Origin: Gemmatimonadaceae bacterium
GTDB taxonomy: Bacteria; Gemmatimonadota; Gemmatimonadetes; Gemmatimonadales; Gemmatimonadaceae
Reading direction: 5' to 3'
Length of the DNA stretch: 64,000 nt
Assembly: GCA_022843265.1 (NCBI GenBank)
Contig: JALHNZ010000002.1
Location: forward strand, 107,744-171,743
The notes below the pieces were generated by a model. The model made no database searches. It saw nothing but the letters and a program-made list of their open reading frames with translations, and was not told the DNA's origin. Shown piece after piece: positions 27,019 to 35,035 of the stretch. A program made the position numbers and the translations under genes. The stretch's first letter is position 1. Each line of letters begins with the position of its first letter.

Positions 27019-27948
27019 ATGCGTCCTGCGCTCTTCTCACGTTGTGTCATCGCTGCCGGGCTCCTCACGTCGCTCGTCGTGACTGGGCCGTCCAATACCC
27101 TCGCCGCTCAGTCCGCGCGTTCCATCGGCACGATCGTTATCGCGCACGGCGGCGAACCGGAGTGGAACGCTGAGGTGGAACGGATTGCCCGCACCGCCAA
27201 GACTGGGGGACCGATTGAGCTGGCGTATCTCATGGGTCCGGCCGCAGCGACCCATCGTTTCCAGGATCAGGTCGCCAAGCTGGTCGCGCAGGGCGCGACT
27301 GAAGTGGTGATTGTCCCGCTACTCGTGTCCAGCCACAGCGGGCACTACGAACAGCTGCGCTGGCTGGCTGGTCTCACGGACTCGCTTGACGAGATGATGC
27401 ACCACCATCTCCATATGGGCGGCCTTGAGCGCCCGACGGTATCAGTCCCGCTGCGCGTGGCGCGAGCGCTCGACGATGCGCCGGAGCTGGGATCGGTGCT
27501 CGCCGAACGCTCGCTCGCTCTAACACAAAAGCCCGGCGAGCAGGCGCTATTCCTTGTGGCCCACGGGCCCAACTCCGCCGAAGACTACGCCGAATGGATG
27601 CGACACCTGCGCGTGGTCGCGGAGCAGGTGAAAAAAGAAACAGGGTTTCGCGATGTGCGCGTAGACATGGTGCGGGATGACGCGCCAGCACCGGTTCGCG
27701 CGGAGGCCGTGCTACGTGTTCGTGAACTGATTGGCCTGCAGGGTGAACTCACGCGGCAACCAGTGATCGTGGTCCCGGTGCTCATCTCCAAAGGGCGCGT
27801 GAGCAAGGAAAAATTTCGCGCTGATCTGGCTGGGCTCAACGCGGTGTATGAAGGCACGCCGCTGCTGCCGCACGCCCTGTTGGCGCGGTGGATTGAGCGG
27901 CGCGTTTCGGAGGTTACGGCACAAGCCGGCGCGGTGGCACCACGGTAA
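27019..27948 (+). CDS. Exported CbiX/sirohydrochlorin-chelatase-like protein
   Basis: 309 residues. A signal peptide (CVIAAGLLTSLVVTGPSNTLAAQ) precedes two copies of the chelatase-type half-domain. The first half has IGTIVIAHGGEPEWNAEVER and EVVIVPLLVSSHSGHYEQLRW; the second has ALFLVAHGPNSAEDYAEWMRHL and PVIVVPVLISKGRVSKEKF. His in AHGG/AHGP and SSHSGH are the metal-binding positions of CbiX/SirB. A His cluster (MMHHHLHMGG) sits between them. Cytoplasmic CbiX inserts cobalt or iron into sirohydrochlorin; an exported form is more likely a metal or tetrapyrrole-binding protein. It overlaps the convergent M20 gene by 35 bases. Confidence 0.8.
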   Translation: MRPALFSRCVIAAGLLTSLVVTGPSNTLAAQSARSIGTIVIAHGGEPEWNAEVERIARTAKTGGPIELAYLMGPAAATHRFQDQVAKLVAQGATEVVIVPLLVSSHSGHYEQLRWLAGLTDSLDEMMHHHLHMGGLERPTVSVPLRVARALDDAPELGSVLAERSLALTQKPGEQALFLVAHGPNSAEDYAEWMRHLRVVAEQVKKETGFRDVRVDMVRDDAPAPVRAEAVLRVRELIGLQGELTRQPVIVVPVLISKGRVSKEKFRADLAGLNAVYEGTPLLPHALLARWIERRVSEVTAQAGAVAPR

Positions 27949-29257
27949 CGCCGTCGCCGAATGTGGCGGCAAGCAGCAGCGTGAGCTTGGTGCCCTCAAG
28001 CGCGCTGGGCCAATGCGCCCACTCGGTGAGGGTGTGCTGATTGCCGCCGTACGACCGGCCAATGCTGATGCTTGGAATACCACGCACCACCCCAACATTT
28101 GCGTCGGTGCTGCCGCTCGCCAGGGCTTCGGATGCACCGGGCATACCAAAGCGCACCCCGAGCTGCTTCTGAATATCAATGGCCGTTTGCACGAGCGGAT
28201 GTGCACGAGCGCCCTCAAGCATTTTTTCCGTACCGCCCGCGCCATTCTTCTGTTCGACTTCAACACGCAGTCCAACCTTTTCTTCGTCGGCCGCTTCCTG
28301 TGCAATGCGGCCAATCACCCGATCAAGCGAATCGAGCAGTGTCGGATTGGGTGACCGCAGATCAATCGTGAAATACAGTTCCTGCGGAATGCCGTTGAAG
28401 ATCACACCGCCGTGAATTTGTCCCACGTTGATCACCGCGCCGTCGGGCAGTGCGGCGGGTTGGAGCTTGTAAATGCGATCGATCGCGTTGGCGAGCGCTT
28501 TCACCGGTGTCGGTCGACCGCGTGAATTGAGCGTGTGTGCGCCAGCTGACGTGTAGACGTAGCGCGTCCAGTAGATGCCAAGGGCACCGTAGCTGATCGG
28601 ACCGAGGCCGCCGTCCATCGCAATCAGCATATCGGGCTTCGGATTTTTCTGCAGCCAGTACTCCATGCCGCGCAGCCCAAGCTCTTCCTGCACGGTCGCG
28701 ACAAACACCAGATCGCCTTTGGTGGAGACCTTGGCTGCGTTGAGCGCGCGAATCGTAGCCAGCATGTTCGCAACCGATGCGCTGTTGTCGAAAATGCCTG
28801 GCGCATAGAGTGTATCGCCCACGCGCTTCACGGTCAGATCCGTTTCCAGTGCATGCACAATGTCGAGATGCGCCGCAAACACGACCGTAGGTCCACCGCC
28901 TGTTCCTTTGCGAATGCCGGTCACATTGCCCATGGAATCCGTGGCAACTCGTAGTCCGGCCTTTTCCATTTCTGCGCGAACGTACGCGCCGCGCTGCGCT
29001 TCGTGGCCCGACTTGCCGGGCATCTGCGCAATGCGAATCCATTCGTCCACCTGGGACGGCATGCCGCGCTCGAGATAGGACACCGCGTTCTGTACATCGG
29101 CGCGCGCTAACAGATTCGGGTCCCACGACGTGGGAAACGTGGACTGCGCGGCAACTGTGGACGCGAACACGACGGTCGCCACGAGCGCGGAAAGACCACG
29201 CGTAATTGAGACCGCCGCAGCAGACGTGGTCGTGCGAAAGAGCATGTGAGTAGGCAT
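27914..29257 (-). CDS. Exported M20 family metallopeptidase
   Basis: 447 residues with a signal peptide (LSALVATVVFASTVAAQ). The M20 di-zinc site is complete: His130 and Asp132 in FAAHLDIVHA, bridging Asp157 in GIFDNSASV, and catalytic/metal Glu191-Glu192 in TVQEELGLRG. Asp215 lies in LIAMDGGLG. A dimerisation domain is present between about 225 and 340. HTLTEWAHW near the end supplies the last His. Closest in style to exported aminopeptidase/PepT-like or DapE-like proteins that trim peptides in the periplasm. The ATG at 29257 was chosen since the reading frame beyond it has no signal peptide; 29245 is possible. Confidence 0.88.
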   Translation of the reverse strand: MPTHMLFRTTTSAAAVSITRGLSALVATVVFASTVAAQSTFPTSWDPNLLARADVQNAVSYLERGMPSQVDEWIRIAQMPGKSGHEAQRGAYVRAEMEKAGLRVATDSMGNVTGIRKGTGGGPTVVFAAHLDIVHALETDLTVKRVGDTLYAPGIFDNSASVANMLATIRALNAAKVSTKGDLVFVATVQEELGLRGMEYWLQKNPKPDMLIAMDGGLGPISYGALGIYWTRYVYTSAGAHTLNSRGRPTPVKALANAIDRIYKLQPAALPDGAVINVGQIHGGVIFNGIPQELYFTIDLRSPNPTLLDSLDRVIGRIAQEAADEEKVGLRVEVEQKNGAGGTEKMLEGARAHPLVQTAIDIQKQLGVRFGMPGASEALASGSTDANVGVVRGIPSISIGRSYGGNQHTLTEWAHWPSALEGTKLTLLLAATFGDGVTVVPPRRLVP

Positions 29258-29397
29258 GCTTTCAACTTGCACTCGGGGACGCACGTCGCGTGAGGGCCAC
29301 TGCTGGACGGCGCGCCGGCGTAGGCCAACTGTTTCCCCTGTCGCTCCATGGTGGCAGATTGCGTGTACGATTGGCTCCACCCCCTCCACACCCCGCC

Positions 29398-31098
29398 ATG
29401 CGTTTTTCCCTCCCGATTGTTAGCGCGCTGCTCAGCATCGCCGTAGCCTTCCCGGTTTCCGCCCAGATCGTCTGGCCTGATGAAGGGCCTCGCACGTGGA
29501 AGCCACGCCCCACAGAGTCCGCCATCACGGCCAACGACTTGCGGACACGGCTGTATCAGTACGCCGACGACTCGATGAAGGGGCGTGAGGCCGGCACCTA
29601 CGGCAACATCAAAGCCACTGACTACATCGCCGCCGAGTTCAAGCGCCTCGGGCTCGTGCCCGCTGGCGAGAACGGCACATATTTCCAGACGCTCGATTAC
29701 GGGCGACTGGCGTACGACAAAGACAAAGTCCGTTTACGCGTGGGGCAGACACCGCTCGTGCCAGGTACGGACTGGGCGCCGTTGGTACCCAATGCAAACG
29801 CGCAGCTGGCGGGCGTTGCATCGCTGAACGCACTCGGTACGGTGTTCGGTGGACGATACGGCGACACATCAGTTGTCCTGAACCCGGAGGCGGTGCGCGG
29901 GAAGATTGTGGTCTTCACGCCGACGCCCGCCACGGCCGGCCGCGGTGGTGCCGTGACTGGCAATATCACCGCCGCGCAGAACGCTGGTGCAGCAGGCGTG
30001 TTCATCATCGCACCCGCCATTACCGAAGTCCCGTTTCGTGAACGTGTCGCGGTGCGGCCCACCGTACGCAGCACCACACCGGGCGCGAACATTTCGGAAG
30101 CCATCGCAGCGCAAATCTTTGGCAAACCAGTGGCGCAACTCGCCGTGGGTGATGCGGGACAGCCGGTAACGGGCAGCTGGACGTACGAGATGACGCCATC
30201 GGAGTATCCGGTGCGCAACGTGCTCGCCGTGCTGCCCGGATCCGATGCAAAACTCAAGGGGCAGTACGTCATCATCGGCGCGCACAGCGATCACGTGGGC
30301 ATGGTCCGCGGCGCGAATCCTCCGGAACACGATTCGCTCCGTGCCTTCAACACGATCATGCGTCCGCAAGGCGCCAACGATCGTGTTGCCGTGGATTCGG
30401 TGAAGCCTGCGCAGTGGGAGCAGATCAACGCCCTCATTGCCAATGCGCGCAAGATTCGCGCACCGCGTATTGATACGGTGAACAATGGCGCGGACGACGA
30501 CGGCAGTGGCACGGTCGTCATGCTGGAAATCGCAGAGCGCATGGCGACGGTATCGCGCCCTGCACGCTCGGTGCTGTTCAACTCACACGCGGGCGAAGAG
30601 AAGGGATTGATTGGCTCCGCCTGGTGGACGGAGCATCCCACCATTCCGCTCGACTCCGTGGTTGTCGCGCACAATATGGACATGCTTGGCAAAGGTCGTG
30701 TGACCGATGTGCGGTACGGCGGCCCAAGAACGGTGCAGATGCTGGGATCGCGCCGTGTGTCTGTGGAGTTTGGCGACATGATCGATTCGCTCAACGCCGT
30801 GCGGGAAGAGGCCATGACGATCGACTACTCCTGGGATCGCACCAACCTGCTCAATCGCTTCTGTCGCAGTGATCAGGTGAGCTACATCCGCAAGGGAATT
30901 CCGACCACGTATTTCTCTACCGGCTATTCACGCGATTACCATCAGGCCACTGACGAGCCGCAGTACATCAACTACGATCTGAGTGCGCGGGTCGCTCGTT
31001 TTGTACATGATGTCGCGCTGACCGCAGCGAATCGTCCGGAGCGACTGAAAGTGTTGCCCCGTGAGCAGCAGGATCCGGCGGCGCGGTGTGGCGCGTAG
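29398..31098 (+). CDS. Exported M28 family peptidase with PA domain insert
   Basis: 566 residues. Signal peptide with cleavage near VSA (residue 22). Residues about 40-100 are the N-terminal part of the M28 fold. A protease-associated insert spans about 120-280 (GKIVVFTPTPATAG, AAQNAGAAGVFIIA). Metal ligands follow: His296 and Asp298 in IIGAHSDHVG, Asp in NNGADDDGSGT, Glu-Glu in HAGEEKGLIGS, Asp in MDMLGKG, and His in DYHQATDEP. The family removes N-terminal amino acids or dipeptides outside the cytoplasm. It is divergent from the M20 gene, sharing a 140-base promoter region. Confidence 0.9.
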   Translation: MRFSLPIVSALLSIAVAFPVSAQIVWPDEGPRTWKPRPTESAITANDLRTRLYQYADDSMKGREAGTYGNIKATDYIAAEFKRLGLVPAGENGTYFQTLDYGRLAYDKDKVRLRVGQTPLVPGTDWAPLVPNANAQLAGVASLNALGTVFGGRYGDTSVVLNPEAVRGKIVVFTPTPATAGRGGAVTGNITAAQNAGAAGVFIIAPAITEVPFRERVAVRPTVRSTTPGANISEAIAAQIFGKPVAQLAVGDAGQPVTGSWTYEMTPSEYPVRNVLAVLPGSDAKLKGQYVIIGAHSDHVGMVRGANPPEHDSLRAFNTIMRPQGANDRVAVDSVKPAQWEQINALIANARKIRAPRIDTVNNGADDDGSGTVVMLEIAERMATVSRPARSVLFNSHAGEEKGLIGSAWWTEHPTIPLDSVVVAHNMDMLGKGRVTDVRYGGPRTVQMLGSRRVSVEFGDMIDSLNAVREEAMTIDYSWDRTNLLNRFCRSDQVSYIRKGIPTTYFSTGYSRDYHQATDEPQYINYDLSARVARFVHDVALTAANRPERLKVLPREQQDPAARCGA

Positions 31099-31155
31099 GC
31101 ACGCGGTGACTCGCCGTCTGCAATACTGACGGTACGTACTCGGCGGTTGCGACGT

Positions 31156-31431
31156 TCAGTCGCCGAGTACAATTCGCTCCGACGCGATCAACCAACCCAT
31201 CGGAGTGCGCTCCCACTCAGCGCTGTAGTGACCGCGCTGTTCGTGTACCTGATTCTTCATGCGCCAGCGCCCTGTCCAATGACCACGTTCAGTGGCGCGC
31301 TGGCCGCCTGCATCCAACGAGACATGCTCGGTGGTACGCACATAGCCGAGCATGGCCGGATCCTCCAGTTGCTCGGCGAACGCTTTACACCGGACACCGC
31401 CATCAGCTCCGTAGGGCGAGTGCCGCGCCAA
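31156..31431 (-). pseudogene. C-terminal fragment of an NTF2-like/DUF4440 protein
   Basis: Readable from a doubtful TTG at 31431, two codons after an in-frame stop. The peptide GYVRTTEHVSLDAGGQRATE, later WRMKNQ, HYSAEWERTPMGWLIASERIV, is the last two-thirds of a DUF4440/SnoaL-like alpha+beta barrel. The N-terminal helices that close the pocket are missing. The first 29 bases overlap the end of the neighbouring hypothetical gene in another frame. This looks like a truncated remnant rather than a working protein, although a short translated product cannot be excluded. Confidence 0.5.
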
Positions 31432-31792
31432 GGACTACCATCAAGGCGGCAACAACGATGGCAGCAAAACGACCCGCCTGCTTCTGCGCCAGGCCCGCGG
31501 CCCCATCACGATACGCCACAAACGCCGATTCATCGAGGAAGTATCCGTCGTAGCGACCGTTGGCTTCGCCATGAACGGCTGGCCGGCCGCGATGGTCAAT
31601 GCCCCGCACGATGCCCTGTTTCATAAGCGCATCAAGCGCCGTCATGTCGCGGTCGAGTCCGAGTTCGCGCAGCGTGCGTGCACGGTCCGGTGCGGTTGCA
31701 CCGCGAAGTCGAAAACTGTCCAGAATGTTCTGTCTGGCTTTCGCCGCAGCGGCCGCTGAGGCAGTTGTCGCCGCGATGATGGCTGCGTTCAT
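31403..31792 (-). CDS. Hypothetical protein with C-terminal membrane helix
   Basis: 129 residues. The Ala-rich start (AAIIAATTASAAAAAKARQN) is followed by a small winged-helix-like region (DSFRLRGATAPDRARTLREL, ALMKQGIVRGIDHRGRPAV). A block YDGYFLDESAFVAYRDG and a final hydrophobic helix (FAAIVVAALMVVLGAALAL) suggest a tail-anchored protein. No known family is recognised. It overlaps the NTF2-like fragment by 29 bases. Confidence 0.6.
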   Translation of the reverse strand: MNAAIIAATTASAAAAAKARQNILDSFRLRGATAPDRARTLRELGLDRDMTALDALMKQGIVRGIDHRGRPAVHGEANGRYDGYFLDESAFVAYRDGAAGLAQKQAGRFAAIVVAALMVVLGAALALRS

Positions 31793-32013
31793 GACTCAAG
31801 GATGTGCAGGACGAGTTGGGCTGCATGGAATGCGCAGCGGCTGACCAGACGGGAATATACGTGAGGATCTGGTGCCGAGGGTTCACCCGCACGGCCCCAG
31901 GCGCGGATCATCCGGCCGCAGCGAAGACGGTGCACGCAGCGTACATCTCCTGAACGGAGTGCATCACGACACCTGCACGCACTTCGCGCTCTGGCCCCCC
32001 TCCGGTTACCTGC

Positions 32014-33294
32014 ATGCGTTGCTCACAAGTTCTCCTTTCCGCCACCGCGGCCGGTTTGATGCTGCTTCCATCGAGCGCAACCGCGCAGCGACAGGTGCTC
32101 GCTGAGCGACCCGTGCCGATCGACAGCACGGACCCTGTGGCCCTGATGGTGTCCCGCCTCGACCTGAATCGGTACAAGGAGACCATCAAGGGTCTCACGC
32201 AGTTTGGCGACCGTCGCGCCGGCACCGATCGCAACAAAGCGGCGATCGACTGGATCGAAGCGCAGCTGAAGAGCTACGGGTGCACGAACACCGAACGCAT
32301 CACGTACGAACATCTGCAGTTCGCACGTCCGCCAGTCGCGCCGCCCGCGGGAGCCACGGGTGACGCGCCACGACCCAACCCCGCGGTGGCTGGCAGTGCT
32401 GCGGCAGCACGACGCGCTGGCCCGCCGGTTGCCTCAGGCGGCGGCCGCGCCCGTGGCATTCGCACACGCACCGGCGTCAACAACGATTCAATGGCGCAGC
32501 CGGATCAGAAGTTGCGCGAGCTCAACGCGCAGCCTTCCACGCCGGGCGAACGTGAACAGGTGTTCTGCACAAAGATCGGCACCACTCGCCCCGACGAGAT
32601 GTACATCATTGGTGGACACATGGATGGTATCGGGTGGGGCGAAGCGGCAAACGACGATGGCTCGGGCACCGCGCTGGTAATGGAACTCGCGCGAATTTTT
32701 TCAAGCCCAGATGTGCACACCGAACGCTCGATTCGTTTCATTCTGTTCAACAACGAAGAGACGGGATTGAACGGTGCGCGCGCGTACGTGCAACAGCGCG
32801 AAGCGATGCAGGGCATCGAGTCACCTGCTGGCTCGGGCAAGTATCCGGAACCGAAGTGGCTGGGCATGATTCAGCATGACATGATGTTGTACGATCATGG
32901 TATGCCGCGCGCCGATGGCACGATGAACCCGGAGCAGCGCCCGGAAGCCGATGTGAATGTCGAGTTTCAGATGAACTCGAAGAAAACGCTCGAATCGCAG
33001 GCACTGGCGTGGGCGTTTCATGCCGCGAACGCACGATACGCGACGGATTATCCCGCGCAGGTCGGTCCGCATATGACCAACACTGACTCCGGACCGTTTC
33101 AGGACATCATTGCGTCCATCAGTCTGCGCGAGAATGAGCGCGGCACGCAAACCGGCAGCGGCTGGAGTCCACATTGGCATCAGCCAACCGATTTGTTCAG
33201 CACGTACAGTGACAAGGACTTTCGCCTTGGGCTGAATGCCGCGCAGACCACGCTGGGTGCGGTGGCGAAGCTTGTCGGCGCGGCGCTCAAGTAG
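32014..33294 (+). CDS. Exported M28 family aminopeptidase
   Basis: 426 residues with a signal peptide (VLLSATAAGLMLLPSSATAQ). The M28 zinc site is visible: His and Asp in YIIGGHMDGIGWG, bridging Asp in NDDGSG, catalytic Glu pair in FNNEETGLNG, Asp in MIQHDMMLYD, and His in HWHQPTD. A disordered Pro/Ala/Gly/Arg-rich insert (residues about 105-165) interrupts the N-terminal part and ends before the catalytic core. It belongs to a group of exported peptidases in this stretch. The 220 bases upstream hold nothing recognisable. Confidence 0.88.
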   Translation: MRCSQVLLSATAAGLMLLPSSATAQRQVLAERPVPIDSTDPVALMVSRLDLNRYKETIKGLTQFGDRRAGTDRNKAAIDWIEAQLKSYGCTNTERITYEHLQFARPPVAPPAGATGDAPRPNPAVAGSAAAARRAGPPVASGGGRARGIRTRTGVNNDSMAQPDQKLRELNAQPSTPGEREQVFCTKIGTTRPDEMYIIGGHMDGIGWGEAANDDGSGTALVMELARIFSSPDVHTERSIRFILFNNEETGLNGARAYVQQREAMQGIESPAGSGKYPEPKWLGMIQHDMMLYDHGMPRADGTMNPEQRPEADVNVEFQMNSKKTLESQALAWAFHAANARYATDYPAQVGPHMTNTDSGPFQDIIASISLRENERGTQTGSGWSPHWHQPTDLFSTYSDKDFRLGLNAAQTTLGAVAKLVGAALK

Positions 33295-33387
33295 GCAGAT
33301 GCGCGGTCCACTGCAACGGGCCAGTGGAACGAGCAGTAGCTTGCAACGTCACAGGTAACCTGATCATCAAACGGGTGGAGTTTCCGC

Positions 33388-34596
33388 GTGCGTGGTACGA
33401 ATGGAGCAATGAAAGGTTTGACGGGGCTTTTTGCGGTGTTGATCGTAGCGCTGCATACGAGCGTGCCGCTGCGTGCCCAGACGGGCGCGCGGACGAGCGA
33501 GCCGACGCGCACCGGCGCCGCGCAGGATTCTGTGGTTCGCCCCACCGTGCTGGTCATCGCAACGGGCGGCACCATTGCCGGTGTGCAAAGCGCTCCCGGG
33601 ACGATGGGCGGATATCGCGCCGGCACGCTCACCGCCGAGCAGGTCATCAGCTCTGTACCGGAACTTGCGCGCCACGCGCGCGTGGAAGCTGAGCAGTTCT
33701 CCAATGTGGCGAGTACTCGCATTACGCCGGCGCAGTGGGTGGCGCTCGCACGCCGCATCGAAACTGTGTTGCGTGAGCGCCCAGAGATTGCGGGCGTGGT
33801 TGTCACACATGGCACCGATCGGCTTGAAGAGACGGCATTTTTCCTCTACCTCACGGTGCGTTCTGACAAACCCGTCGTGGTTGTTGGATCGCAGCGTCCC
33901 GCCACCGGCATCAGCCCGGACGGTCCGATCAACTTGCTGGCCGCCGTTCGCACCGCGGCCTCACCGCACGCGGTTGGAAAAGGCGTGATGGTGGTAATGG
34001 ACGACCGCATTCTGTCCGCGCGTGAAGTGCGCAAGCAGTATCAGCGCGTTGGGGGATTCACCGTGGGCGAAATGGGCATGCTTGGTGTGATGGCGTCCGA
34101 TGGTCCGGAGTTCTTCTACACGCCGGCGCGTCGACACGGAGCCAGCAGCGAGTTCGACGTGAGCACCGTTGATTCGCTGCCGCGCGTGGAGCTGCTGTTT
34201 TCGTACCCGGGCGGTACGGGCCCACGCTTTGAGACGCTGCCCGCAGGCGTGGTGGTTGCTACAACGGGTTTTGCGCCCGATGAAGGCACACCATTTCGGG
34301 TGCTGCGTCAAAAAGGAGTCGTGGTGGTCACCGCCTTTCCCTCGGGCGACAATGTAAACGGAGCGCCGCGTCAGAACGCGCCACAAAATGACTCGACGAG
34401 CGTGGACTCAGCCCGCGCTGATTCGGCGCGCGCCGACACTTCTGCGGCGGCCGTTGCCGCGCGTTTGGAGCGCGCGGTGCCGCTGAGCGTGGTCTCACAG
34501 CACCTGACGCCGCAGAAGGCTCGCATCCTGCTCATGCTGGCCCTCACCAAGACGCGCGATCCGCGCGAGCTGCAGCGCTACTTCCTGACGTACTAA
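33388..34596 (+). CDS. Type II-like (exported) L-asparaginase
   Basis: 402 residues from a GTG with GGAG seven bases upstream; an ATG at 33409 is an alternative. The signal peptide is LTGLFAVLIVALHTSVPLRA. The two asparaginase signatures are intact: ATGGTIAG with catalytic Thr62, and THGTDRLEETAFF with Thr143-Asp144. Further on, GPINLLAAV and FSYPGG fit the family. The C-terminal domain contains an Asp/Ser/Ala/Arg-repeat insert (DSARADSARADT, about residues 333-352) absent from standard enzymes. It should deamidate Asn or Gln in the periplasm. Confidence 0.9.
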   Translation: MRGTNGAMKGLTGLFAVLIVALHTSVPLRAQTGARTSEPTRTGAAQDSVVRPTVLVIATGGTIAGVQSAPGTMGGYRAGTLTAEQVISSVPELARHARVEAEQFSNVASTRITPAQWVALARRIETVLRERPEIAGVVVTHGTDRLEETAFFLYLTVRSDKPVVVVGSQRPATGISPDGPINLLAAVRTAASPHAVGKGVMVVMDDRILSAREVRKQYQRVGGFTVGEMGMLGVMASDGPEFFYTPARRHGASSEFDVSTVDSLPRVELLFSYPGGTGPRFETLPAGVVVATTGFAPDEGTPFRVLRQKGVVVVTAFPSGDNVNGAPRQNAPQNDSTSVDSARADSARADTSAAAVAARLERAVPLSVVSQHLTPQKARILLMLALTKTRDPRELQRYFLTY

Positions 34597-34635
34597 ACGC
34601 GGCGTGGGACACCGTCGCCGGGTCTGCCCCGCTGT

Positions 34636-34641
34636 TAGCTT
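34636..34641 (+). promoter_or_regulatory. Predicted -10 hexamer TAGCTT, leaderless start
   Basis: TAGCTT then six bases then the ATG at 34648. Identical hexamer and spacing are found at the methyltransferase gene on the other strand (39329-39334). Confidence 0.45.
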
Positions 34642-34647
34642 CAACGG

Positions 34648-34965
34648 ATGAACTACGTCAAGGATTATCTCGCGCAGGAACCCACGCGCGCCGAAATCGA
34701 CGGCGCGACCGGCGTCACGCTACTTGAGTTTGGTGCGCGCGATTGCGGATTTTGCGTGGCCATTCAGCCGGCGGTCGCATCGGCGCTCGACACGACAGAT
34801 CCGATCGCCCACATCAAAGTTGAAGATGGCAGCGGACGAGCGCTTGGCCGCACGTTTGGCGTGAAGCTCTGGCCCACGTTTGTGCTGTTGCGCGATGGTC
34901 AGGAGGTTGGACGCGTGGTGCGCCCCGGCGCCAAAGACTTCCGCGAGCTCATCGCGCAACGCTAA
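34648..34965 (+). CDS. Thioredoxin-like protein
   Basis: 105 residues, the size of a single thioredoxin domain, with no signal peptide. LLEFGARDCGFCVAIQP contains the redox pair Cys33-x-x-Cys36; GF replaces the common GP. FGVKLWPTFVLLRDG with the cis-Pro, followed by VVRPGAKDF, completes the fold. It is probably a cytoplasmic disulfide reductase. A strong shared terminator follows at once. Confidence 0.88.
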   Translation: MNYVKDYLAQEPTRAEIDGATGVTLLEFGARDCGFCVAIQPAVASALDTTDPIAHIKVEDGSGRALGRTFGVKLWPTFVLLRDGQEVGRVVRPGAKDFRELIAQR

Positions 34966-34973
34966 CACAAAAC

Positions 34974-35019
34974 GAACCGCGGCAGGCAGTTCGGAATCCC
35001 GAACGACCTGCCGCGGTTC
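34974..35019. terminator. Strong bidirectional terminator hairpin
   Basis: GAACCGCGGCAGG and CCTGCCGCGGTTC form a perfect 13-bp outer stem, and TTCGG/CCGAA pairs inside it around a short loop. It lies between the convergent thioredoxin and amidohydrolase genes. A-rich bases on the left serve as the U-tract for the minus strand. Confidence 0.85.
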
Positions 35020-35035
35020 ACCCGATCACCGCACG

